Positions 50,501 through 61,733 are shown, numbered from the stretch's first letter. The stretch is DNA of 64,000 nt from Acanthornis magna (GCA_036785705.1 JAWUZG010000029.1:13841501-13905500); one strand, 5' to 3'. Notes: a model not told the origin generated them from the sequence alone. Numbers and translations: made by a program.

Positions 50501-50999
50501 TTTTAAGACACTGGTTCCTTCGAACTGCCTGAAAAAATAGTATGTGAAGGAATGAGTGATTTTTGAACCAAATTTTGTTGTTTAGTGGCTGTTCTCACTG
50601 GTATCTTCTGTCTCGTTCATTCCCCATGACGTTACTGTGGAAAGGGGAGTTTCTTTCGCAAGGAGTTTGAGATTTTGCTGATGAGCATCAGGATATATTG
50701 CGCTAAAGAGGAGAGCGATTTGCCAGCTGTGAATCATTGGTTCTGTTGCCTCCTTCCGGAAGGCGAAGAGAAGCAAAGGAGGTAACACAAAGTAAAGTTG
50801 GATCCATCAGCAAGTGGCCTCATGTTACTTCTGTGCCTGCACTGATATCTCCTGAAAAAACCATGCTCCATCATTGTGGGAAGCAGGCTTTTGTTTGTGA
50901 ATTTGTCTCCTAATGGTTTAGGACCCCTTTACCTGCTGTGACACAGGGAGAATGTGAAGGAATGATGCCTTTATGGTAGATCTAAAGCTTCTTAGGTGG

Positions 51000-51150
51000 G
51001 GTTCATCTGTCCCGTGCCACTCGAGGTGCCTTGCAGTATCCACAGTAGCCACGCGGAGCGAACAGGCGTGACACGAGACCCACAAGAGATCTGTGGCCTT
51101 CTGGAATGTCAGCTGGCCGCCAGACAGGATGCCCAGGACTGTCTAAACTG
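51000..51150. other. Isolated CpG cluster in AT-rich intron
   Basis: About 150 bp with roughly ten CpGs (for example 'ccacgcggagcgaacaggcg') and higher GC than its flanks. There is no ORF of note, no donor site and no CR1 text. It could be an LTR remnant, an unmethylated regulatory element or a young insertion; the sequence alone does not decide. Confidence 0.3.
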
Positions 51151-54100
51151 GTTTTAGATGACTGTGCTTAGGCAAATGAATCCTGTCCTTTGTGTCAGGA
51201 CAAACAGATTGAGGAATGGACAAACTGTATGGAATGCCTGATGTGTAAGGGATGAAGTTCTCACTAAATGATGTGCGGCATTGGCTTGAAGTATGGATTA
51301 GAAGGATCAACTAACTTGATGCATGTGTAGTGCTTGCAGCTTCATTTTCATGCTTGACAGAAATTGTTGTAGGCCACACCAGTTCATCTGGAATTGAGCT
51401 AATGATCCAGTCCCAGATGTTCCAGTAATTGATGCAGTCTGTGTTTGTAAGTTAATGAAGGGAGAGTGGCAATCGGTGTCTTGGTAGGCACAGAATGGGG
51501 GAGTGACTTGGAAAAGGAGTTCATTTACTTTTTTGTTTGGGTTTTTTTTTACTTGGGCAGGATTTTGCCGTAGTCCTCACAAACATTTTATGGTGTGAAA
51601 GAGGAATTGTTAACAGCAGTTAAAAAACTCTTAGTATTTGTTAGCAACAGTTGTCATTATCAGTTATCAAAGCAGAATTGATACAAATGTTTTGAACAAA
51701 AGTCAGTTTAAAAGCAGTTTTATTAAATATGTAAATATTAAATATACTGTGTTCTCTGGTTTGACTACTGTCAATCTACAATAAAATACTGCAAGTTGGT
51801 ATTTACAACCCTAGTTGTGTTAGATATGTAAAGAAGTTGCTACTGAAAAGTGTTCAAGGTTCGCCTTTATGGCCAGCTTTGGTTAAGTATTACTACGGGG
51901 GAACCAGTTTTTTTGCCCTTATTGTGTCACTTCAGGGTCTGCTTTAAGTCAGTTAACTTCTGATTTCCTGCTGCTGAGTAACTCAAGTAGAATATAGACC
52001 TTGTATATGTACAGGTGTGTAGGTGATACTGTGTTTTATTCTTTGGTTATTGACTATCTCTTGCAAAATGTTAGATATCAAAATGTCACATTAATTGTAT
52101 GAACCTTCAAGCCAACTAAGGTAGAGGCTTGAGTTGCAATACAATAAATGTATTTTAATTTGAACTTTTTTGAAAATAAAATATTTTTTCTCTCTGGATA
52201 TGAAAAGCTTTAGATTTCTCTCTGGATTCTCCTTGTCACTGGATACATCTCTAATTACCTTTACTGCTCTGTAGCCAAATCACAGTAAATAGATTGTTTT
52301 GAAGTTTAAAATACTGGAAGTACTAGAATGTTCTTTGAATATCAAGTTTCATTATAAATGTTTATGCTTTGATCTCTCTGAATACTTCAGAAAACATACA
52401 CTACATATTTGTGATCTGGCCCCCAAGAGTAATGCTACAAGGCAGGAAGATAGCACATATATTTTGTTTATTTTTAGTTCCAATGGCACAGTTTGTTTCT
52501 TAAGAATTTTAGTATTTAATCCTTTGTGATAGTTCAGAGTTTTGGTCTGTCTGCCTGGATTTAATCTTCAAATAGCTTTGGTAAATCGGAAGTTCTGAAA
52601 GCATGGTAGACTTTGGGTTCTGATGTGTCCTGCAGGTTGGTTTGGAGGGTCTTTCCCTGCAAAGATTTCTTAGGCAACTCTTGAAAGGTTTTGTGGAAAT
52701 GCACAGCAGTTCATTGATACCAGTTCACTTGCTGCATTGTTACCTGCAGAACGTCCTCTATGCTACAGATCTCTGCCCTCCTTTAGAAGAGAAATCTTAT
52801 AATGCTTGGACATTGAATCTTGCGTTTCTAGCTTTCTGAAGATAAAAACAACCTTTTCTTGATTTTTTTTTTCTTCCTCTGCTTAGAAGTTGGTCATCTG
52901 GAAGAGAACTTATACCAGAGTGAGAGCCATTTGTTGCTCATAAGGTTTCTTCAGGAGCTTTTGGCAGTACTACATACCAGGCTCTTCTCTTTATTGTATG
53001 CTTGCCTCCAAAACTCCTAATGCACTATGGTTTAAAATAGTACATATCATACAAGAACGGTGTTGTGAGGTTTAACTGAGGCTCAGTGTATTTAATTTAT
53101 TGTGTTTTTCCTTTAAGATGTTCTCTGTGTTGCTAGCAATTCATATGACTTTTTATTTTTAGTAGCTTAGAGCTTTGTTGTGAAACACTGTTTGGATAGT
53201 GTCTTCTCAGCTGACAGGTGTATTTGCATATGTAAAATTTGATACTCTGAAGGTGTTAAAATTACCTAGAATGAAATTTTTCCAGCCATTTTACAATGAA
53301 AAAAGTTTGCATCCATCAGATGGCTTTGTTTTGAAATACCAGTTACATTTAAGCTTTTATGACTTCTGTCACAGAAATATATTTTGTTTGTAGACTGCAT
53401 AAAACTAGCATTAGAGGCACGGTTTGATACTGAAATACAGCCATCCCCGTGCTCTGTGTGTTGACTCTCAGGAGCTCCATCCCTGGTCCTTTGGCCAACC
53501 AAAGACACATTGTAAAGCCAGATTGAGCAGAACTGCAGCTTGATTATGCCCTGGGGAGCAGCAGTTACAACTCGAGCTGGGCTTCTCCATGCTGAAGTAC
53601 ATGGAAATGCTTTTATGGGAGCTACAAACAAGTGGATCATTGCAGAGGAGTGAGAGCACATGGAAGGCACATTGTAGGGGAAGCAAATATAATGCTCTGG
53701 TTTCATGAAGTGCTGTAAATACAGACTTCAGGTTTTGGATCTTCACAGTGTAAAGCAGATTTCTGGACATGGAATGTCCCTAAAGATCAGTTAGGATTTT
53801 GATGTTAAATCCTAGGGAAATTAAAGTGTAAAGGCCTAAAAGGGTAGGGAAAACCTGTGGTTTCTTTAAAAGACAGTATGAAATTTTCCTCCTTATGTTT
53901 ATTTAAAAAACAAACAAATCCAGAACAAAAGAGGCTCAGCTGCATTATGACTTTAGCCTTAATAGAATTAAAACAGACCCTTTTCAGCCATTAATTTTAC
54001 ATGCTTATGGCACTGTGCTGTTATTTTGGAACACTTGAAGTAACTGTACCTCAATTTTTAATTTATTTTAACATAAGCCATAAGAGGTCTGGTTTAGAAC

Positions 54101-55050
54101 ACCCAAGTATCAGTGGTTAAAATCAGTTCTGTGCATCTCAAAAAAAAGGCATTTATTTAAAAAAGATGGGTTTCATGTGGACTGAAAAACTGTATAAAAC
54201 TATTTCATAGCATAGGTTTTTAATCCAGTGTTAGCGATGTTTTAAATGTATGAAAATATATAACTGGGCAAACTAATTTGACAGTATTGACAAGAACATT
54301 ATTTAATATACCATCCTCTAATATACACAACATGTCAGTAGGTCAAAACATTTGCCTTTGCATTTTTTTTGTTTTAATTCTGTTTACACACATTGGAGTT
54401 CAGCGATAATGTCTGCAATTCCCCATCTGTAATACTCCTTCATAATGAATTGTTTGGTAAAAATAAAATTAATTTATCTGAGTCACTAGTTCCCAAAGTA
54501 CATAGTTGTTTGCATTGTTTAGATTTTTCTTGATTAGGAGATTTTGCATAAATGAGCAAATGCTCACTTTCTGTTTTTAAAATTGTATTGCAAATAACTT
54601 TATTATTTCAGAGGCTTGTGCAATGTTTGCATATCAGTGTTGCCTTGTAGAGCTGTTGGGTAGTAGCATGGAAGTCTTGCATGTTTCTTCAGATCTGAAA
54701 GTGCAGCAACAAAAGCATTTTTATTTGAAAAGCGTGTTTTCGTTTTTAGTTGGTTTTCATGATTCCATACTCACGTGTCAGTGTTGATCCGTTCATGCTG
54801 TTTAAAAATCTGCAAGATATTTCTAATGCTATTTTAAAATTACCTGTAATGTTGCAGGTATCCTAGATATTAACCCTTGCCATTTAGCCTTCTATTACAG
54901 TGTTTAGGTCATTTCACTTAATCTGGCCTTTGTATTAGTGGTTTTCCTTGCTCAAAATCTTGATGTCTGGTTCTATTTAAGATACTGAGAGTAAAAGCAT
55001 CAGGAATCAAAATGTATTCTGGCTCAGCCTGTATGCTGAGCGGGAGTGCT

Positions 55051-55064
55051 GTTTCCATGGCAAC
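55051..55064. promoter_or_regulatory. RFX X-box, near-consensus palindrome
   Basis: GTTTCCATGGCAAC fits the RFX consensus GTTNCCATGGNAAC with both half-sites. It lies 1.1 kb upstream of the beta first exon. RFX factors act in ciliated cells and neurons, so it could bear on a neuron-type promoter; that link is inference. Confidence 0.4.
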
Positions 55065-55914
55065 AAACAGGACAGTGGGGAGGAAGGCTGATGCCTTTTC
55101 CTCTGATTCAGAGAGTTTGCAGATCCAAATACGATTATTCTTAGTAAGATTCTCTTAAAAAGCAGTGTTTTGTAGGAGAGAAGGAAATAATGAAAATTGC
55201 TAATATGCATCTGTATGTTTCTTGTGATGGTTGGTTTATTTAATCATGGAGATTCATTAGTGCAAAACACAGCTTTTGACAAATGCTAGAAAAATGTACT
55301 AACTATAGCAGCAGTGATCTTGGACATGTTAAATGCAGGGTGTTGTGACGTTCCATGGTGCAGCAAATGCTGCTGGACAAAGCCTTGCAAGCTGCCTTTA
55401 ATGCAAGCTGCCTTCCTCTGGGAGGCTACATTGTTAAATATAGTTGACATTTCACTGGGAGCAAGTTCTGAATAAGGGAAGGGTAAACAGTTAACCGTTC
55501 CAGAGATGATGCTTTGCAATTTTTTTTTTTAAACAAATGGTGGGTTTTAGTGCAGGTAATACGCTAAATTGGTCTTTCATTACTGTAGTGCAGCTGTGTC
55601 TCAGCCTCGCCCATTTTATTTATTATAGGAACCATAGGCTGGTATGTGTTCTGTTCTCAAGCTTACAGATAAATCCTTCTTCCCTAAGTGGGTGGGGAAA
55701 AGATGTTCTACTGTTGGAATAGGTTGGGGTTCTCTTAAGGCACAATATTTTGAATTGAGACTATTTAGTCACCAGAGATGAATTTCTTTCATGATTAAAA
55801 ATACACAAACCTGAAATTATAGGAAAGAGGAGCATAAGCCCCGGAATATTGTCTGGCTGTCTAATTTTTTTAACGAAGGATTGGAATAGTGGCAAATACT
55901 GTGTGTGGGAATGA

Positions 55915-56175
55915 ATTTATTTGCATGGAGAATTTTCACCTTTTCCTCTGGCGTTGGCTCCCAGAAGATGATGTCACCTTGCAGCTCATTGGTTGTGCAG
56001 CACCTAGTGCAGGGAAGGGAGAGAAAGATGCCGGCACAAATCTCAGTGGTGGATCTAGGGTGTTTGCGAGCAGATTCTGATAGAATCTTTGATTAGTATT
56101 TAGAATTTACTGCATGTGGCCATGTGAGGTGCTGGGTCCGTCCTAGGGTGAGGGGATTGAAGAGCTATCAGAGGA
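55915..56175 (+). promoter_or_regulatory. CLASP2: CpG-poor promoter region and 5' UTR of the CLASP2 beta-type transcript
   Basis: Within 260 bp of the beta start codon there is an octamer ATTTGCAT (55919-55926), a CRE-like TGATGTCA (55969-55976) and an inverted CCAAT box ATTGG (55988-55992), in the usual spacing of a CRE/CCAAT-type promoter. There is no CpG island and no clear TATA. The arrangement contrasts with the gamma CpG island and fits a restricted, activity- or tissue-dependent promoter, as expected for the brain-enriched beta isoform of mammals. The motifs are seen; the regulation is inferred. Confidence 0.55.
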
Positions 56176-56209
56176 ATGAGGCGACTGATCTGCAAGAGGA
56201 TCTGTGATT
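56176..56209 (+). CDS. CLASP2: CLASP2 alternative first coding exon (beta-type, MRRLICKRICD)
   Basis: ATG AGG CGA CTG ATC TGC... encodes MRRLICKRICD plus one base (T) and ends at donor GTAAGT (56210-56215). Spliced to the shared exon, T+AC gives Tyr, so the start is MRRLICKRICDYKSFDDEE. This matches the human CLASP2 beta N terminus I remember residue for residue. Cys6 and Cys10 in a basic context resemble the GAP-43-type palmitoylation motif described for CLASP2 beta, which would tether the protein to membranes. G at -3 of the ATG and an in-frame stop TGA at 56158-56160 fix the start. The intron to the shared exon is only 503 nt. Confidence 0.94.
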
Positions 56210-56712
56210 GTAAGTTGAAAAATCTGGGTGGAAGGAAGGAGACAGGGAGTGCTAGTTAGACACATTGTGGGAGGATGTGTAGCAGAAAATGCATGCATGA
56301 GTGAAAGAAGGAAAAGGAGAAGCATTTTTCTTTGGTAGACTGGAATGATAAAAATTTTATCAAGGGCTTTCTTTTCGGGAAAATATTAAGAAATTGTTTA
56401 AAAAATTCAGTCTGTGCAAAGATACTTTTCCTTTGTGAGAATGAAGGTGTAGGATTCATTTTTATTCTGACTTTTACTGTGGTTAATTGTGAATGTAAAA
56501 TAATATTTTGTAAGAACTTGAGATGTAGAAAATGCTGTTTATCTCTCATTGTCATTTTATTCCTAGGTCGGAGACAGGACAAAGTGATAAATACTTGTTT
56601 TTGCTAATGTGTTTTGTGAATTTCTGTGAAATGTGAAGCAAAACAGTGCATTAGGAAATTAAAATGCACCCATTCTAATAGCTGTATTTTTATTTAATGT
56701 ATCCTTTTCTAG

Positions 56713-56859
56713 ACAAAAGCTTTGATGATGAAGAGTCTGTGGATGGAAATAGGCCATCATCAGCTGCTTCAGCCTTCAAGGTTCCGGCACCTAAAAAGCC
56801 AGGAAATCCTTCAAACAGTGCAAGAAAGCCAGGATCGGCTGGTGGGCCTAAGGTTGGAG
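56713..56859 (+). CDS. CLASP2: CLASP2 shared exon: KSFDDEESVDGNRPSS linker
   Basis: A 147-nt exon after 'ccttttctag', ending at a less usual donor GTAATG. The first two bases complete Asp (long and gamma forms) or Tyr (beta form). It then encodes KSFDDEESVDGNRPSSAASA, next FKVPAPKKPGNPSNSARKPG, next SAGGPKVG plus one base. This is the flexible Ser/Pro/Lys-rich linker between TOG1 and TOG2. It is nearly identical to human CLASP2 (PAPKTSGNPANSARKPG there, from memory) and differs from CLASP1, which I recall as having SSTSSKAPPSSRR-type sequence at this point. It is the common landing exon for all three N-terminal routes. The next exon, expected to begin ASKEGGAG or similar, is not in the window. 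Confidence 0.98.
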
Positions 56860-58705
56860 GTAATGTAAAGCTATTCAGATTCTAATCAGTGTTCCCAGAA
56901 ACCTTGCCAGAGCAGGCACAAAACAGAACTTTGGAAGGTGATGTTTAATTCATGACTGCAGTATTTTTGCAGAGCAAAGAACAGTAAGGGACCCTGTTTT
57001 ATGTAATTATTCATCTGTAAAGGTGTGTGCATGTCTGTCTGTTTTTGTGTGTGTACACTGAGCTTATAAAGGTCTCTCATAAATAAAATTAACATCTGGA
57101 GATAGCATTTATGTTGGCTGTATATCTATATATAGGTGTCTCTGTTGGAATCCACACTGCACTTACTGTATATATAAATATCCTGTGAAATTCTGTAGTA
57201 AGTGTGTGTAGATGAATTTTTTGCTGTAGGTCTGCACTGTTTCACATGGCTAGAAAGAGCTGCCCTCAACAGAGGTGTATATTACAACTGGATGACTTTT
57301 TTTATTATTCCTTTAACTGTCAGTATTGTGAAAATGGTTGTGAAAGATAAAAAATAAGGCCAAAACCCTTACCCGGATTTTTTTGCATGGTATAACTTCA
57401 AAGCAGTGTAATGAGGAATGCTTAGTAATTATGATCTTAGAACAGGGAAATCTGCATTTTTTTAGGGCGGGGGTAGTCTAACAAAAGCAACTGTTTACTG
57501 CTAAAGAAGTGGCTGCTTTTTTGATGGTTAATGTATACATTCAGAAAAAAGACATAATTCTGTGAAAATACACTGTACTTTAGGTACAGGGTTTTTATGA
57601 ATAAGTGGTTCTTTTAATAAGGGGTTTTTGTAAAAGTAAGTAATTTTTTCATGTTCCTATTCCTGCAATGCTCCCATATGTGATCTGCAAAGCAAATACA
57701 AAATTTGGAAGAAGATACACATGGCAAACAAGCTGCCTTGAGTATTTTCACATTACTAAGATGTAGCTAATGTTTTAACAATTCATGGTTTTTCTGTTGA
57801 GATCTTAAGAATTCCTAATAAATTGAAAAGATTTCCATAGGGCTGGATCAACACTGTCATAGGGTAACTGAGAATTGATAGCAATGTATATCAGAATGGT
57901 ATCAGAAAATACCACCTGAAAGACTGCATGAAGGAAATTATCTCTTTAATATTTATTGTTGTTATTGCACATAGTAAATATTATAAATAAGTAAATATAA
58001 ATAAATAATTATAATCCCCTTTAACCCGAAACATGGTGTTTTTTGCATGCAAGACTAACATACATAGTACCAGGACTGAAAGCTTAGGATTCCTGTTTAT
58101 TTCAGTATGGGCTTTTAATAATATTTTATTAAATATAGATGGTTTTTAATGTAATTTTGTTTTTACATGTAGGCTTTCACTCTACATGCTCTGCAGTAAA
58201 AACATGGAGATACAAGAGCACGTGAAGGGAGGATAAGAACAGAATAACCACTCAACTCATTTTTCAGTTCATCTAAAAATTCAGTAGTAAAGCAGATTAA
58301 AACCCCCAAAATTATTATGTTGTTTTTTCTCCTTTTCCTATATTGCCAAACTTTTAAAAAATTAAAATTAAAAAATACATGGAATAAGGAAAAAAAATTA
58401 AGCATGCCAGAACCAGAGTACTTTTGTCATTCCTTGCTTTATACCATCTTCTTTCAACTCTGGAAAATATTTGGGCGTTTACATACCCATCTCTTTCCCT
58501 TTTTTTATTCTGTAGGATGTCTGTAGTCAGAATGTTGAAAATTTAGATTTAAATATTAATATAGAATTAACAAATCCTTCATCTCCTAGTCTAATCAAGA
58601 ACATCAGTGTAGATGCCAAAGTATTTCTTAAACAGTAAGGTCATCGTCTGTTCCAGAAGTGAGAAGTTTCCTTTAATAATCTTCAAATGAACAATGACAC
58701 TAGGT

Positions 58706-58806
58706 CAGACAAGAGGTCTGGGCAAGTCCACTGAGGACAGTGGACCATCTGACAATGGTCAGAAATGGTTACTAGACACATGTACCTGAACAGGACAAGT
58801 GTCTAG
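58706..58806. repeat. Run of four adjacent inverted repeats (hairpin cluster)
   Basis: There are four stem-loops in 101 bp. CAGAC/GTCTG is at 58706-58720 (5-nt loop). GTCCACTG/CAGTGGAC is at 58726-58745 (8 bp perfect, 4-nt loop). TCTGAC/GTCAGA is at 58748-58763 (4-nt loop). A longer imperfect palindrome at 58772-58806 has outer arms CTAGACAC/GTGTCTAG, an inner CCTG-AA-CAGG, one mismatch and one bulge. The text also faintly recalls an old amniote interspersed repeat containing 'ggtcagac...aggtc', so a SINE origin is possible. Confidence 0.6.
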
Positions 58807-59130
58807 AGGCGCACTGTCATTACAGGTCAAAATGCTGGGTTTAGAAATGTTTATTCCACAGAGAACCGTGGTCTTTGGAGAGTCCAGTTAGTGCATCCTG
58901 TTCTGCTTGTCTAGAGACTTCATGGATCATTATGACTACAACCAAACCTTGATGCTCTTTCACATCCAGTTTCTGTAGGATGTACTTTGCAAGTGCTTAA
59001 AGGACCCCTGAGATTTTTCTCCAGCCTCCAAATTGCCATCTCTGTGGAGTAAATTTACAGTTCTGGAAGTTGTTTGCTCTTGCTGATGTAGTACGGCTCT
59101 GCTGTATCCTACAGTCCCAAATCCTTCTGC

Positions 59131-60750
59131 TCACCACTGCATTCCAAGGCAGTAGTCAGTGGGCGTGCCATTTCTCACCTTTCCCTCATAAGCACTGGAT
59201 GGGTATTTCAGGCTTTCACTGCTCACCTCGTGCTTCTGCCACCTGTTGGTCCTGCTTGTCCCTTTGCTCTGACTCTCAAATATCCATGAATCCGTATTCA
59301 GAAGCTGCAGTTCAGCCTTGGAGGAAGAACTAGCAGCAGCTCCTTTAACTGTGTTGCTTTTTATTTCCCTTTCACAAAAGTCTCCAGTCATGTAAGTGAC
59401 CTGTGGTTGAAGCAAGTCCTTCACTGTGGTTTCTCCTCTTCAGACTTCTGCGACCGGGCAGAATTTACTGCAGATAGAAATTGTGTTGAGCATAGGCTGA
59501 GATTACTGCAAGTTCCATTCATTTAAACTGCCTTAAATATCTCAGAGATCCTTTTCAAAGGATGTTGTTTGACAAAGTTGTATTTTCGTATGAGTTGTAG
59601 GTGACAAAGTGCAGCTTTTTCCTTGGTCCAAAAAGGATTTGAGGCCACCCTGTCTTGAGGATAAGAAAATTGAGCTCCTTAGCCATGTTCCTGGCTTTCT
59701 TATCTGCTGACACCTGCTGAATTATACCTCAGAGGCCTCTGTGCTTGGCTTTTCGTTATGTACATCATGGAGATGTTTCTTACTGAATAAATGGGTAATT
59801 CCATCACTGCCCAGATATGCTGTTCAAGTGAAAGGACCCATCTGATATTCAAAAAAAGAACTTTTCACTGTGTTGGGCATTTTCCATTCAATGTAGGAAA
59901 TGTACTTTGGTGGCACTGGAACTGTGACATCATTGTCCAGGGAAGCAGGTCAAACAGGTATTTATATGAGCAATAGCAGTGTCCTGTGCAGCCTTGAATT
60001 CTCTCTCCTTGTGCTGGGAATGACTCTGCAAGATATTTTCCTACTGGCAGTAGGGATGGGAAGGCTCATGGAATTTGTGCATTTGCTGACAAGGTGTGAT
60101 CAAGCCTGCTAAAGACAGCTTGCCAAAAAAGTACCAGATCAGGCAGCTGCAGTGGTTTACTGCCCTGGGAGTAAGGAATCCAGCAGGCTGTTTCTCTGCG
60201 GACTTTTCTTCTTGGAGATGTTCAGACACTGAGCTTCTTGCTAGTGGTGAATGAGAAGTGATAGGTCTTCAACTTAATGGGGCAATACTTTGTTTGGCAT
60301 ATTTCTTATTCCATGGTCAATACACTTCCTCAAGTTAGACCTTTGCCAGGAAGCACACAGCTGATCTACTTACTTCTGATACACTTGCTCTCAGCTCTTC
60401 ATTCAAGTGGTGGAGCCTCTGGAAATACCTCTTTGCTCTAAAGCCTTCATACTGAGAATGTGCACTCTGTGTTCTGCCCTTGCAGAAATGGATACTCAGG
60501 GGCTTTGTCTTGGCAATATATAGCCACAAAGCATCTTTTTAATCATAAGGGACACCATAATTTACAGTAGTAAAGGACTTGAGTATGTCAGCCAAATGAG
60601 CTATATTCCTGTCCCTGTGCTGTTCAAGATCTCGTATAGGTCTTTGGCAAGTTCTGTTGCAAATGTGAGAGCCCTGTTCCAAGTCTTCTAGGGAATTGCC
60701 TGCTTGTATACCATTTGGAAGCTTTGTGTCATCTAGGTGTTAGTAGGAAA
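59131..60750 (-). pseudogene. Decayed coding-like block on minus strand, unidentified
   Basis: Read on the minus strand from about 60740 down to 59131, several frames in succession look like protein, separated by stops and frame changes. Near 60.7-60.55 kb: NGIQAGNSLEDLEQG and RPIRDLEQHRDRNIAHLADI. After an in-frame TAA the same frame resumes with DALWLYIAKTKPLSIHF (about 60.52 kb). Near 59.94-59.83 kb: PPKYISYIEWKMPNTVKSSF. Near 59.71-59.6 kb: KARNMAKELNFLILKTGWPQ. At 59424-59131 there is a 97-codon frame beginning MKDLLQPQVTYMTGDF. I see no splice sites separating the pieces convincingly. This looks like an old intronless pseudogene or transposon-derived ORF. I do not recognise the family. 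Confidence 0.45.
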
Positions 60751-61706
60751 CCTCAGGCTGTCTCAACAAGAAGTCTGGCATCCTTTATTTTCCCAAAATG
60801 TCAGTGTAGGTCAGTAGTCTTTAAAATAGATTAAATGTAGAAATGGTGTTTCTTCAAAAGAGCCACGTGGCATTTGGAAGAAATGCTTGCTGATGAAACC
60901 TAATCATGACAGAAGTTTGTGTGAACTTTCTGTTTTATTTTTTATGAATAAAAAATGCTCTGTGGGGCTGGAACATTATTCTTAGTGCTGTAGTTTGAAA
61001 CAGGGTGAACTTCGTACTTTTTGCAGCATTTGCAGCAGGAAGGTACTGTATGGCGTATTTAATCTGTAGTTCATTGGCTTTTTTAAATCTTTAGTACATT
61101 GGTGGGCTGGCATTATTATATATTGCTTACTGTTTCACACTGGCAACACTGTTACACTTCTTGAAACAGCCTATCTGTAGAAATCAAGTAACTGGAAAAC
61201 CTGGTTGAACCAGGTAAACAGTTTAGCAAAAGAAGGCTATGAGAACTATAGTAGCACCATACATGAAGGAACTGTAGAAAGCTGTTCCCAACTTTAGGAA
61301 ATTTTAAGTTAGGTTTTTGTATCTGTCGTTATGCTTTTTTTCCCCTTCTCAGTAACAGACATACAGCTCTTCGTTGAAAAGTATTAAAATGGTGCTTATC
61401 TGCTTTTTTTGGCTCGATTTCCTAGCAGAAGACATTTTGAAGCCTTTAGAGGCTTTAGGAAAAAATTTAAATGGAAAGGCTCTGCATAAAACAAGTATGA
61501 GATTGAAAGATAGGTGAAATCTCAACCAGTTGAAGTTAACCTCATCAAAACTACGTGCTGCTGTTAAGAAACGTTTGTGTTAAAACGGCTTCAATAATTG
61601 TGGAACTGTAAATACACATTGTTAGTGAATGGACTTGTAACAATATAGACTCATGCTCACTGTATCGATTGTCTCCAGACTCAAGAGAGTTCTATGTTCA
61701 CTTGTC

Positions 61707-61733
61707 AAAAAAAAAAAAAAAAAAAAAAAAAAA
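61707..61733. repeat. Poly-A tract, 27 bases
   Basis: A27 on the + strand, preceded by ordinary intronic sequence; no recognised retrocopy upstream. It is likely length-polymorphic. Confidence 0.9.

Larger units (their letters stand above)
41500..55900. other. CLASP2 intron between gamma exon and beta promoter
   Basis: Mostly AT-rich intron. Apart from the hairpin at 46.47 kb, the CR1 at 47.1-47.6 kb, the CpG cluster at 51.0 kb, a (GGT)n run near 45652-45668 and an X-box at 55051-55064, I see no feature. A mildly GC-richer block with a minus-strand 146-codon frame (53266-53706) has no recognisable protein. Confidence 0.5.
11527..56859 (+). other. CLASP2: CLASP2 gene, partial: all exons seen in this window
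   Basis: Seven internal or shared coding exons and two alternative first exons on the + strand assemble into the N-terminal part of CLASP2. The protein binds microtubule plus ends and the cell cortex, promotes rescue and suppresses catastrophe. The six long-isoform exons give one open frame through compatible phases (phases 1, 0, 2, 0, 2, 1 at successive junctions), ending in phase 1 at the shared exon. CLASP2 is chosen over CLASP1 because the shared exon reads FKVPAPKKPGNPSNSARKPG, while CLASP1 as I remember it has an unrelated segment there. Intron lengths are 12479, 3335, 316, 1479, 7087 and 19970 nt. The first TOG1 exon (about 65 residues) and all exons after the shared one, including TOG2, the SxIP region, TOG3 and the C-terminal domain, lie outside the window. 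Confidence 0.95.

Noticed and set aside
53266..53706. 146-codon minus-strand ORF
   Set aside because: Chance length, no recognisable motif. Part lies in a slightly GC-rich block, which explains its openness.
61426..61493. Exon-like stretch after 'tttcctag' with a frame reading LAEDILKPLEALGKN and a GTATGA donor
   Set aside because: It does not correspond to the CLASP2 segment expected after the shared exon, is very short, and the frame stops soon after. Probably chance.
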